64,000 bases of DNA, taken from NCBI GenBank assembly GCA_029216955.1, contig JANAVB010015600.1:25224010-25288009 (forward strand), in the 5' to 3' direction. How positions within the stretch are numbered: position 1 is the stretch's first letter; every line of letters begins with the position of its first letter. The stretch comes from Iris pallida (Eukaryota > Streptophyta > Magnoliopsida > Asparagales > Iridaceae). A program made the position numbers and the translations under genes. The notes below the pieces were generated by a model that did not search any database, had not been told where the DNA came from, and worked only from the letters and a program-made list of their open reading frames with translations. Below are positions 45,491 to 55,911 of the stretch, piece by piece.

Positions 45491-45748
45491 TGGACTGAAG
45501 GAGCTGCACTTTTATGAAGCACCAAAGTCACTGTGCTTCTAAGAAGATTAATGACCGCCTTTGAACGGCTGAGTCAACATCTTCTTAATTGCTGCCATTT
45601 TGGGGGATTCGAGAAGTGTTAGCCAAAGATTTAGTCAAATGAACCTATTAAATGAGATTCATTGTGCTGAGCCATAGGTTCATCCCATTACTCTGAAGTC
45701 CTTTAACCGACTGCCACGTGGTGTGTGGGTTGGACCACACATCTGTAG

Positions 45749-45753
45749 AGCCT
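45749..45753. repeat. Left target-site duplication of element D (ACATC)
   Basis: ACATC before the LTR start is repeated at 55907-55911. Confidence 0.92.
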
Positions 45754-46788
45754 AAAAATTAAGATGTGCCACCTATTAAAGTGCTCAATCATTTAATGGC
45801 ACCAAAACATTATGTTGTGCCGGATTATCAAGTTGTGCAACATTAGACTGCGCCAAACACCAGGTTGTGCTGGAGTCAGGGTACGCGAAGAGCCACGTGG
45901 TGCACTTCCTCGAGAAGCTGTAACGACATCATCATTTCCTGACAGCTGACGGCACGAAGATTAAGGAAAATCCATTTGAATCCTACGCAATGCGGCGTTC
46001 GAAAAGATTTTGTCAGCCTGTAATTAATGCTGACAGCAGGGTCGTACAAGTCACTGAATGGTACGAGGATTAAATAGTACAACATAGAAGACCTAGTCAA
46101 AAGGCGCTAGTCATTGAGTTGCGCCTATGCGCAGTCTGACAAATTGGCGCCACTTGATCAACTATTATTTTTAAACAGGGTGATGTGGCGCGCAAGCCCT
46201 CAACTTCGCAGAGCATGCCTACTACACTGCCCACCACCATGCGTATCTTAATCAAACGATACCACATGTCTACAGCAGTTGGTACAAACCGCTCGTACAG
46301 GTTGTTACATTGTACCCACGCGCAACCTGATGAAGCCCGCGCAAAGTGATCAAATATTATTCAGAACAGAGTAACGTAGCGCGCAAGCCGCTAACTTCGC
46401 AGAACGAGCCTACTATATTGCTCACGACCATGCACATCTCAATCAAACGATGCCACACGTCTACAGCAGTTAGTGCAACCATTCGCACAAGTGAACAAGA
46501 GGCACGCAACCTGAAGCGCGCGTAATCCAGAATAACTACTATATGGTTATTTCATGAACTCTATAAATAGAGTTTCAAATCAATCTCAAAGCATCAAGGG
46601 AAATCATAATCTCCTGCTAAAGTGCTGTTGCATTCTCCAGAGGCTCGTGTCTTCGATATCACATCGTCCAAGGGATAAAGTGATCATCTTCTGATCAGAT
46701 TCCTATAGTTGTACTTCTCCAGAAATCAAATGTACTCCTGTACTCTTTTTCTTAGTTTGTAATAAATTTTTTTTGTTCTTTGCAAACA
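45754..46788 (+). repeat. 5' LTR of element D
   Basis: 1,035 bp, TGTAGAGCC to TTTGCAAACA. It holds a TATA box and a C/G-rich upstream part with GCGCAACCTGA-type repeats (around 46190-46530, two similar halves). Confidence 0.93.
46562..46570 (+). promoter_or_regulatory. TATA box in the 5' LTR of element D
   Basis: TATAAATAG within the palindrome-like ACTCTATAAATAGAGT. It is identical in the other LTR (55681-55689) although the LTRs have diverged, and lies about 220 bp before the LTR end. Confidence 0.7.
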
Positions 46789-46790
46789 AA

Positions 46791-47995
46791 ATGGTGACTC
46801 TGCTAGAGATAACTTTCTCCTCCGACGAGAAAGTGACAACTCAATGTGATACCGTGTCAATCAGTAAGACGCAGAAGACCCTTGTCGTTAAAGTCGACCA
46901 GATAGCCTACGAGACTATGATTAATGCTGGGGGTGCCAAGCGCGCTGCTGCCGCCGTTAAGAGCAAGATGCGCTCTGTCTGGACTCCTAAGTCCTCGGTG
47001 ACGCAATCTCCTGTCTCTGTGCAACTTGCGCCCTTCAATGTTTCGGCGCAACCTAAGGGAAACATCCTTTTGGCTAATCCTTCGACTTCTCTGATTCTAA
47101 AATCAAAGGAGACTCCGCCTCGACACACTGCTGTCCAAAATAAAGGAAAGCGCTCTTCAGCCATCTCTTTCTTGGTACAACTTGATCCTGTTCCTGCCTC
47201 TACATAACTTGTGCCCATCAATGCTTCAGCGCAACCGTAGGGAAACAGCCTTTTGGCTAATCCGTCTACTTCTTCGACCCTAAAATCGAAGGAGACTCTA
47301 TCTCGACATGTTGTTGTCCAAAACAAGGGAAAGCGCCCTCTGGCCTTTTCTTTTCGGTGTAATTTACGCATGCGCATGCTTCAGCACAACTTGCGCGGGT
47401 TCATGCCTTGGCGCAACCCGCACGAACTTGTGCACCAGCGCAATGTAAAGAGAAACACTCTTTTCAGAAGCTTAGTGAGAAATCACTAAATCAAGAAAAA
47501 GGTTCTTTAACTTTTCCTCATTCGTCTCGAGTCGTTGACTGGATGGAAAGTACTGCTCTCCTTAATAGAGACAACCAAATCTCTATCGGGAAGATGAGTT
47601 CCATTCAGAACAAACCTTCCATGCAAAAGGGCATTATGCCTACTCCAAGGAAATCAGGGCAGGATCTACCAACCTTATGTATTTCAAGATCCCAACGAGG
47701 CAAACTACTAGTATCTCAAGTAGATAAACAAGCAACTCCCCTGTCAGACTTGAGCACCTATATCAACAGGTACCAATTAGGCTCAACCTCAGGAAATCAC
47801 ACGATGCATCAAGGGCAAACCACAATAGTTGCTAACTTATACGAGAGGAAGAATGCTGAGGTGAAAGATCCTGTGACTTATGCTAACCAGCTTAGCACTC
47901 CTTGTACACTCAAGGTACATGACACCTCAAGAACAGGAACCATATCCGAATATCATCAGGGATTACGTTCCTATAACTTTTTCTCATCCTATTAG
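46791..47995 (+). pseudogene. Leader frame of element D with 183-bp in-frame duplication
   Basis: Directly after the primer site an open frame reads MVTLLEITFSSDEKV to a stop at 47207. A 183-bp (61-codon) direct duplication (starting about 47025 and 47208) carries LLANPSTS and SKETPPRHTAVQNKGK in both copies, the second interrupted by a TAG. A further open frame (47408-47995, Ser/Thr/Gln-rich) follows. No family is recognised. It may be the N-terminal extension of gag, since it lies upstream of gag on the same strand, or a chance frame in the leader. Confidence 0.4.
46792..46808 (+). promoter_or_regulatory. Primer-binding site of element D, tRNA-Arg(ACG) type
   Basis: TGGTGACTCTGCTAGAG starts 3 nt after the LTR. 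It differs from the recalled tRNA-Arg(ACG) complement TGGCGACTCCGCTGGGG only by four transitions. Confidence 0.75.
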
Positions 47996-48215
47996 TGACC
48001 TTCGTGAACTCTTAACACAGAAGCGGAAGGTTGCAAATCCATCCCGTCCAGCGGTGGTCCATCAACAAGAACATCATTGCAACCACCATCATGAAGTTTT
48101 TATCAAATGCACTGTCAGTCAGCCAAGCGGTCCGTTTTTGACCGTTTGAATTATGTTCAGACTCCTGAACCAATCCTAGTCGACGAAGATTGAACTACTC
48201 TATACTTCTGTCAAC

Positions 48216-50719
48216 ATGGCATCTCGAAGCACTGGGGTGGAAAATGTCCAAGATGTAATACGTCCCATAATCCTAGTCAGCAATACTTAGATCGAATTCA
48301 TGAATCCGGTGAAGGAGTATATCAATATACTAGATCAAGAAGCCGAGACACAATCGGTCACAGGAATCTTCTTGATTTAAATCAAGATTCCTTCGGTCAA
48401 AAAGATGTCCCTATCACTTATTCTGGGGATAGTTCTTTATGTGACTTTAATGCTGACAGTGAATGTTCTGAAAGGACCATTCTTTCCACTAGCTCCTCTT
48501 CAAAGGCTAGAGAAGTGACTGCCTATGTCGTCACAAAAGATCAAGATACCTCCACTTCTTCTAGTCAAGAGCAGAGAATTGCTGATTTAGAGGCTAGTTT
48601 AAAAAACATGGCTGAGATGATGGCAGGCATACATGCTGTGATTATGGCACAACATACAGTTCAACCAGTCGTGAATCTGATTCCGACTCAAGAACCTGTG
48701 ACAACATTCCCACCCATATTGATCTGGGGTACAATCTCCTCACACTGCTTCCATTCATACGTAGGCTATTCCAAGTCAATCCGGTGTAGGGGGTGGTACT
48801 TATCATGCGGTACCACCTCCTAATACATTGAATCAATCTACTACTCCACAATCAACAAAAGATACCGATGAGGCCGTAAAACTTTTACGTACTCAATTTG
48901 AAGCTTTTAAACAGAAGGATGGCCTGCAGAAGCTTGGGATTAAGCAACCCTATCACATAGAATGGAAAGAGGTTCAATTTTCTCATAAATACATACCCCT
49001 ACTATTATGCTGTTTGATGGCAGGATGTCTCCAAGTCAATACCTCAACCACTTTGAAGTAATGACTGATCAACTCCAACCAAATGATGCTCTTCTTACCA
49101 GAGTATTTGTTGGTTGTTTAGCTGGTACAACATATGACTGGTATCATAGTTTACCAGATGGGTGTATAACCTCTTTCGCTGGCTTCAAACAAATATTCTT
49201 GGAACGATTTTATGAGAGAACCAACGGCATGACTATGTCTGCTCTCATCAAAATCAAACAACGACATAATGAAACAACTGAACGTTTCATTGAACGGTTC
49301 CGCCGTGAAGCACTCAAAATGCCTCTCGGAACTCCAGATGCTCTAACAATGGACACTTGCAAATCAAACTTGTTGCCTATAATCAGCATGTGGACAGGAT
49401 AAACACAGTTCTAGGATTGGCCTTCTTTCATAATGAACGCCAAAGCTGCAGAAGAAAGTGCTGACAAATTCAAACAATTAGGCATTTAAATGCCTAATCT
49501 TCATAAAGAAGAACGTGCTGCACCAAATAATAATGGCCGACAAAATAATCGTTAGAGCAAGAAGACTTTGGCTATTAACCTCAAAGGTAAAGAAGACTTG
49601 GCCATCAATGTAAATCAGCCAACATCTACCTCTTCAGCACCACAACAACGGGCACCTCGTCCAAAAGAAGAATACTCTTTCGATGAGGATGACATCATGA
49701 GTATCTTTGATTGCTTTATCAAGAGCAACAAACTCTAACAGCTAGAACCTAAATGGCCACATGAAGTTGGTAAGACTGACCATCCTAAATATTGTGTTTA
49801 CTACAGGTTTATTGGACATCCAACTCGAGCGTGCTATGTGCTCAAGGGTAAAATTCAAGAGATGGCCAATTCTGGTATAATCACTCTCCAGCAGGACGAA
49901 AAAACTATAACGACTAATGTCATCTCTTTACAGTTTAGAGATTTCCCAGCTCAATTTGTACAAGACGATGTCATCCCCATTCCGAGAACTACTCTGGAGA
50001 TTGTCAATCTTCCTCCTGCACGGACAGATGGTCTTGTTCTTCTGTTTACAGATAAAGGGGAGATCATATGGATCCATCCAGATTTAGTGGCAGACTTTGA
50101 AACACCTTCTTCTTCTACCAAGTCCAAGAAGGCTACTAAAAATAAATTATGTCACATGATTTCATTTGGTGAGCCTTGTCTTCTACCTCTAACTGCTACC
50201 AGCATCCCAACAGCAGATAATCCTTCTTCTTCTTCCACTGATAAGACAACATTGTCAAAATTAGACACCAAATACCAAACAGCGTTCCATCTATACAGTC
50301 CACAATCTCGTGAACTCATGACAAAGTTGGGATATGATCTACAAGAGTCCTCTGGTTTGAATTATGGAAAGGGGTCTCCTATACCTCTTTTTCTTTGTCT
50401 TTCTTACAACCAATCTCGGGTTGGTTTGGGTTATTGGACAAACTCTCCATCTTGTCGAAAGAAATCTTCCAGAAGCAAGATCCAGACAAAGAAATGCAAT
50501 ATGGTATCCTTTGAACCTGTATCCGAGGAAAAAGTCTTGACTGGTACCAGGTATGGGAAACCTTACCTAAGAGACTATTCAGAAGGTCAAGAAGACCCTG
50601 TTCCAGCTCTGGAAGCTCCTCAAGCATCATCCTCTCCTGCTGTCGATAATCCATCATCCTTATTACCCCCGATAGAGGCAACTCTTCCCAAATCGATGAC
50701 AGCTGACAAAGGAAAATAG
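48216..50719 (+). pseudogene. gag: Gag of element D
   Basis: Start ATG 48216 (MASRSTGVENVQDVIRP). Next comes a coiled-coil-like EQRIADLEASLKNMAEMMAG, then the Gag domain: LRTQFEAFKQKDGLQKLGIK, then MSPSQYLNHFEVMTDQL, FVGCLAGTTYDWYHSLPDG, FLERFYERTNG, FIERFRREALKMPLG. Next is KYCVYYRFIGHPTRACYVLK, the Tat-type Cys/His motif, then DVIPIPRTTLEIVNLPPA, WIHPDLVADF and a first G-patch-like SRELMTKLGYDLQESSGLN. Three or four frame slips occur before 49433. From 49433 onward one frame continues through protease, broken only by TAA/TAG at Gln-like positions. Confidence 0.82.
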
Positions 50720-51508
50720 CCTGTCCATTTCGACAAAGTATTGAAGAAGACTTCAACCTTGGGACTTGTGAAGCCGTATAACTTTGATATACTGGCTCAA
50801 CTGGCCATTACTTCGGCAAGATTATTAATATTTGAGCTACTCTGTCTTTCGAAGGAGACTCAAAAAATACTGAGTGAAGCTTTAATGCAAGCTGATACTT
50901 GTCTAGCACTTCTCAAGAAACCAGAGGATGAGCCTATAACATGCTTTCATTGTCATAATTTGATGGAACTGATGCCAAACATCACCTTTACATAAGACGA
51001 TATGCTGTTAGAAGATAATCGTTATGATCGCCCCCTCTACTTCACGGGATGTATTGATACCATGAAGGTTGATCGTATCCTGATCGATCTTGGGTCTGCG
51101 CTTAGCATCATGCCAAAGAATCTACTAGATGCATTAAAGATTCCCGTACACAATCTTTCGACAACCATCACGACAATCCTGGGATTCAATTCTGGGAGAC
51201 GTGAACCTTTAGGAAAGATTCACCTGAAAGTTCAAATAGGCAATCTTCGTACGAAGGTTACTTTCTACATGATCGACAATCACGAATCTTACAATACTTT
51301 GCTGGAAAGACCCTTTCTGTATGAGTATAACATTATACCATCCACTTTATATCAATGCTTCAAATATATGGATGCCAATAGAGAAGTCCAAAAGGAAGTA
51401 GCCAACTTGAATCCTTTCAGGAGGGTTGAAGCATATTTTATGGACTCTCGGATGTACAAAGAGGAGTTCACGAAAATTTTATTGGCAATGGATAGTGAAG
51501 AGGATTAG
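50720..51508 (+). pseudogene. Aspartic protease of element D
   Basis: In the same frame as gag, after a TAG at 50717-50719. Motifs: NFDILAQLAITSARL, then ITCFHCHNLMELMPNITFT with a TAA at 50993-50995 where element C has CAA, then VDRILIDLGSALSIMPKNLL (catalytic box as D-L-G-S), EPLGKIHLKVQIGNL, YNTLLERPFLYEYNIIPS (the W/R-P-x-L flap-side motif) and a lysine-rich end. The catalytic Asp is kept; Leu in place of Gly/Ser/Thr at the next position is unusual. It cleaves Gag-Pol in live relatives. Confidence 0.82.
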
Positions 51509-52620
51509 AAACATACTTCAAAAGATGTTATCGTGATCCCCATCAAAGGACATACTATTTGTCCTTCTTCCTCTCAGACATTGACTATACATCTGTCCTC
51601 TCATAACAAACAGCCTCCTACTATGGAAAAGGAACGAAGGGAGCTCACCTCTTCTGAGCCTCTTGTTATCGACCTTTGTCGTAACAAACCTCCTCCTTCT
51701 CTTTCTCCTTCTCCTTCTCCTCCTTTGGTTATCAACCTTACTAAGCCGTCTGTTAAGGCTAAGAATCATGTTGTAAATGATGATGTACAAGTTAATAAAG
51801 TAGCATCTCCTTTACAGTATACTGATGTCTTTTATTATACTCGATGTTATTTAAAAATGTTAGATAACTTCGAACCACTTGCCATAGGAGAAGTTGAAAC
51901 TTCCCGAAATGAAGTATTGTTCGAGGCAATACAGGACTCCTTCTTCTTAGTTCCTTCCAGGAATAAAGATGAACTTCCTATACTTTTTAGTAAAGTAACG
52001 GAACAGAAGATTACACCCGATAGTGAAGAAGAAAATTATGATGATGGAAGACTTCAACTACGTCGTTATAGTCAGTAATCAAAAGATATCATTCAAAAGA
52101 TGGGCTATGATTTTAAAGCTGGTCTCAACAGCGGCAAAGGAAGGCAAACTCCTATTCATATTCCTACACCAAAAGAAAAATTACAACAATACTACGGCAA
52201 AACGAAGCGGGGATTGGGTTGTACTCCACCAACTCCGACTCCAGAAGCCTCCGAATCCGAGAAAGAAGAGCGATCTAACTCTTCTGATTCTATCTCATGG
52301 GATTCAGATACCAGTGTAGGACACGTCCATTACGTGACCCTATCTTCCAATATGGTAACTGCCGAGTTCTTCGAAGATGATGAAGACTTTGCTGAAGCTT
52401 CGAAATTTGATCCTTGGGCACAAAGGATGGATACTCAATAGGAGCTTCACTTTGAGCAACGTGAGCCGCCTACTGAAGATCAGTAGGTTCAAGTCAATAT
52501 TGGAGATGTAACTTCTCCAAAAGCGATATTTGTCAGCAAAAGCCTCCTCGAAACAGATAAAACAAGAGTTTTGGTATTTCCAAAGTCAGAGATTCCCTTC
52601 CTATTAAATCTCTCAATGAA
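51509..52620 (+). pseudogene. Linker of element D with G-patch-like motif and RT stub
   Basis: It continues in the gag-protease frame: a Pro/Ser-rich part (SLSPSPSPPLVINLTK), an acidic part, then KDIIQKMGYDFKAGLNSGKG (G-patch-like), KRGLGCTPPTPTPEASE, SWDSDTSVGHV, EFFEDDEDF and VQVNIGDVTSPKAIFVSK. Stops at 51506, 52076, 52439 and 52486 are all in-frame TAG/TAA. The homology to element C stops around 52560, just where RT should begin, which marks the deletion point. Confidence 0.72.
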
Positions 52621-52764
52621 GTCTATCTAAATTATCAACTCCATCTTTTGAAACCCAGCTGTTTTAAAAGATATCTTTTTTATCATAGATATCTTGTCCT
52701 TTTAGACACGATAGTCTGTCTTTAAGTCCTAACTGATTTGAAGATAGTCAATAGAAAAATGAGT

Positions 52765-53120
52765 TTACGTCCACACTACCTCCGAATTCTATTTTCTATA
52801 TCAATAGATTCACGTCCACATTGTATCTGAGCTCTATTTTCTATATAAATAGATTCACGTTCACATTACCTCTGAATTCTATTTTCTATATCTAGTCACA
52901 TTCACATTACCTCTGAATTCTATTTTCTATATCTAGTCACATTCACATTACCTCTGAATTCTAATTTCTATATCAATGATTTATCACGTCCACATTACCT
53001 CTGATAAAGTCGTCTTTTGAATTAACAATATTCTGAGTTATATTCTGTCACATCCACATTACCTCTGAATAGATATAATTAATATTGTCATTTTCTTTTA
53101 GAAAATATGTCAGGTCTGGT
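52765..53120 (+). repeat. 38-45-bp minisatellite of element D (ACATTACCTCTGAATTC units)
   Basis: Six to seven units with CACGTCCACATTACCTCTGA and TTCTATTTTCTATATC. It is homologous to the array after integrase in element C (29280-29560, other strand). Confidence 0.87.
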
Positions 53121-53341
53121 ACCTCTGAACATATTTTCTTATCCTTATCTATTACTTATATCTACTATAGGTATATAACAAGTAATAAAATCACAAAAAG
53201 AGCATTATTTTATTGCCAACCAAACTTCTGCAAATATCAACAAAGAAAGAAAAGTTAGCAAAATCTATCAAACTGCGCATCTTTGATCAACAGGCACACA
53301 TCATCAGTGTCAGCCTATAGACGCTTATGGTAAAACATGCG
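53121..53341 (+). other. Spacer of element D
   Basis: A/T-rich non-coding sequence between two tandem arrays; nothing recognised. Confidence 0.5.
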
Positions 53342-53645
53342 CCTCTGACCAAAGTCAGGCAATGGATTGCAGTGCGCACCTCTTCTCAGAATTTCAGGCG
53401 CACATCTACAACATGTGCCTCGGACCGAAGTCAGACACTGGATTGCAGTGCACACATCTTCTCAGAATTATAAGCATACGTCTACAACATGCGCCTCTGA
53501 CCGAAGTCAAACACTGGATTGCAGTGTGCGCCTCTTCTCAGAATTTTAGGCATACGTCTACAACATGTGCCACTGACCGAAGTCAGACACTAGATTGCAG
53601 TGTGCGCCACTTCTCAGAATTTCAGGCGCACGTCTACAACATGCG
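53342..53645 (+). repeat. Exact 76-bp tandem repeat, four units, in element D
   Basis: Units begin at 53342, 53418, 53494 and 53570, each CCTCTGACCGAAGTCAGACA-like, and end near ACAACATGTGC. The constant 76-bp period without indels indicates recent or well-kept duplication. Open frames across it are a by-product of the repeat. Confidence 0.92.
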
Positions 53646-54204
53646 CCTCATTTCTATAAATCACTGCCTATCTTCAAAATAGTCTCAGTGGTGCAAATAA
53701 GCACAGCTCATGAATAGCGCTCATGTGTAGAAATTACTGGGTCTTTATTAGGACTTACCATCAAAATCATCAACTATGTTTGTATTGAAGATCATCGATG
53801 ATGTAGAGCACGGTAAACCAACACTTGAAGACGCGGTATGCAGAAGAACAGCATCGGATTTTGGTGGCGCAGAAAGGCTCACGAACATTGAACTCTTGAC
53901 CGCTAAGGAAATTCTGCAAAGAACCATCAACATGAAAGAAGAAATAAAAAGAAAGAGTTCATGGATATTTCTTTCTGGTTTCTCCTATCAACTATTTAAG
54001 GAGTTTTAAAAGATGAGAACGAGCACGTCATTCTAGGAGCCTATTTCGGGAAGGACCTAAATAAATGGTGCTCAAACCACACGAAAACTGCTATGTGTTC
54101 TTCAAAAAATAGTAAAATATTTGAGTTGGTCAAAATGGTGCATTGGCTCGCGCCACTAAGCAGATCACACGAAAAGGTTTCAGAAGGGCACCAAAAATAA
54201 AATT
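53646..54204. other. Unassigned 3' region of element D
   Basis: A plus frame at 53776-54009 (77 codons, FVLKIIDDVEHGKPTLED) and an overlapping minus frame at 53748-53933 are both open; neither resembles a family I know. The region corresponds to the interior of the antisense gene in element C, so either could be a remnant. Confidence 0.3.
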
Positions 54205-54210
54205 TTTATT
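54205..54210 (-). terminator. Possible poly(A) signal of the antisense gene of element D
   Basis: AATAAA on the minus strand, 92 bp past the antisense stop. Confidence 0.4.
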
Positions 54211-54301
54211 CTTTTTCTTACATAAAAAAAGGGAAAATAAGTCCCTATAAAATGAGTCACGCAAAAGACAAAAGAAAAAAGTGGCGCCCCTACAGAAACC
54301 A

Positions 54302-54610
54302 TTACTTCTTTCCGTCTTCTTCTCCAGCTTGGCGAAGAGAAGCGTCCAACTTGCGCTTATCACGATTCCCTGAACAACGCATCAGACGAAGAAATCCTTC
54401 TGCGTTACCGCGCTCTTCAGAAGAAGATGATGGACCACTATTCAGACGATCGAAGACTGCTGGGGTCAATCCAAAGCATTCTAAGAAATTATTTGCATGA
54501 AGTGATTGGTCAGCCTCGGACAAGATTATAGGCACGGTGTCAGGCCTTATCTCCTGAGCTTTCACTTCGGCGTTAACGTTGTTCGCCATCTTCTTCTTCT
54601 TAGGTGCCAT
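54302..54610 (-). CDS. Short antisense gene of element D
   Basis: 102 codons on the strand opposite to gag, 254 bp from the 3' LTR. It starts MAPKKKKMANNVNAEVKAQE (Lys-rich, nuclear-signal-like), continues ADQSLHANNFLECFGLTPAV and a Ser/Glu-rich part, and ends RKLDASLRQAGEEDGKK. It has the same position, orientation and basic start (MAP...) as the large antisense gene of element C, so it is probably a truncated relative. A TATA run lies 37 bp upstream of the ATG and AATAAA downstream. I chose the second ATG of the open frame, because the first (54667) lies upstream of the TATA run. Function is unknown. Confidence 0.5.
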   Translation of the reverse strand: MAPKKKKMANNVNAEVKAQEIRPDTVPIILSEADQSLHANNFLECFGLTPAVFDRLNSGPSSSSEERGNAEGFLRLMRCSGNRDKRKLDASLRQAGEEDGKK

Positions 54611-54646
54611 GGAGATACAGAAGTGAGGAATGAGTACAAGGACATC

Positions 54647-54659
54647 TTTATATATATAA
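54647..54659 (-). promoter_or_regulatory. TATA box of the antisense gene of element D
   Basis: The minus strand reads TTATATATATAAA, 37 bp before the ATG at 54610. Confidence 0.5.
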
Positions 54660-54849
54660 CCAACCAACGCTTCATATTCTCCATGGGAAACCGAACATCA
54701 TTAATGAAACTCGGGAAGACGAAGAGGAGCTCGAATGTTTTCGAGAAGAAATTTATTATGACGGTTGAACATTGACTGGCACAATCCAAACAAAACTAGC
54801 ATAATTCAAAGTATTTGAAAACTTTGAAGTATTTTCAAGTTTCAAAAAC

Positions 54850-54863
54850 TTTGAAGGGGGTCT
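54850..54863 (+). promoter_or_regulatory. Polypurine tract of element D
   Basis: TTTGAAGGGGGTCT directly before the 3' LTR. Confidence 0.82.
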
Positions 54864-55906
54864 TATAGAGCCTAAAATTTAAGATGCGCCACCTATTAAA
54901 GTGCTCAATCATCTCATAGCGCCTAAACATTATGTTGCATCGGATTATCAAGTTGCGCAACAACAGACTGCGCCAACGCCAGGTTGCGCTGGAGTCAATG
55001 TGCACGGAGAGCCACGTGGTGTACTTCCTCGAGAAGCTATAACGGCATCATCATTTCTTGACAACTGACAGTACAGAGATTAAGGAAAATCCATTCAAAT
55101 TCCGCACAACGCGACACTCGAGGAGATTTTGTCAGCATATAATTAATGCTGATAGCAGGGTCGCGCAAGTCACTGAATGGCACGAGGATTAAATAGTACA
55201 GCATAGAAGACCTAGTCAAAAGACCTTGGTCGTTGAGTTTCACCTATGTACAGCCTGACAAATTGGCACCACTTGATTAACTATTATTTTTAAATAGGGT
55301 GACATGGCACACAAGCCATCAACTTTACAGAGCGTGCCCACTACACTGTCCACGACCATGCATATCTCAATCAAATGATGCCACACACCTACAGCAGTTG
55401 GTACAAATCGCTTACGCAGGTTGTTATATTATGCCCACGCGCAACCTGATGAAGTCCGTACAAAGTGATCAAATATTATTCAGAATAGAGTGATGTGGCA
55501 CAAAAGCCACTAACTTTGCATAACGTGCCCACTACATTGCTTACGACCATACGCATCTCAATCAAACGATACCACGCGTCTACAGCAGTTAGTGCAACCG
55601 TTTGCGCAAGTGAACAAGAGGCGCGCAACTTGAAGCGCGCATAATCCAGAATAACTTCTAAATGGTTATTTCATGAACTCTATAAATAGAGTTTGAAATC
55701 AATCTCAAAGCATCAAGAGTGATCATAATCTCCTGTTAAAGTGCTGTTGCATTCTCTAGAGGCTCGTGTCTTCGATATCACATCGTCCAAGGGTTAAAGT
55801 GATCGTATTTTGATTAGATTCCTATAGTTGTACTTTTCCAGAAATCAATTGTACTCATGTACTCTTTTTCTTAGTTTGTAATAAAACTTTTTGTTCTTTG
55901 CAAACA
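54864..55906 (+). repeat. 3' LTR of element D
   Basis: 1,043 bp. The first bases are TATAGAGCC instead of TGTAGAGCC, a G-to-A change in the terminal TG. It ends TTTGCAAACA before the ACATC duplication. TATA box at 55681-55690. Confidence 0.93.
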
Positions 55907-55911
55907 ACATC
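55907..55911. repeat. Right target-site duplication of element D (ACATC)
   Basis: Second copy of the ACATC at 45749-45753. Confidence 0.92.

Larger units (their letters stand above)
45754..55906 (+). mobile_element. Tat-type element D, gag-protease only, pol deleted
   Basis: 10,153 bp with LTRs 45754-46788 and 54864-55906, a tRNA-Arg-type primer site, gag, protease, G-patch-like linker, polypurine tract and perfect TSD. The reading follows element C up to the SPKAIFVSKSLL segment at the start of RT (about 52545) and then drops into non-coding repeats that in C follow integrase. RT, both RNase H domains and integrase have therefore been removed by internal deletion. The two LTRs differ by roughly one base in eight over the first 225 bp by eye, mostly transitions, so it is much older than element 1. 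It lies in the 5' LTR of C in opposite orientation. Confidence 0.92.

Noticed and set aside
49433..52600. Alternative genetic code with UAA/UAG read as Gln
   Set aside because: All in-frame stops of D fit this, but the sequence is a plant retrotransposon, CACTA and other genes also have TGA stops, and deamination of methylated C explains it.
53362..53682. Plus frame with repeated Cys/Ser/His residues
   Set aside because: Product of the 76-bp tandem repeat in the non-coding part of D.
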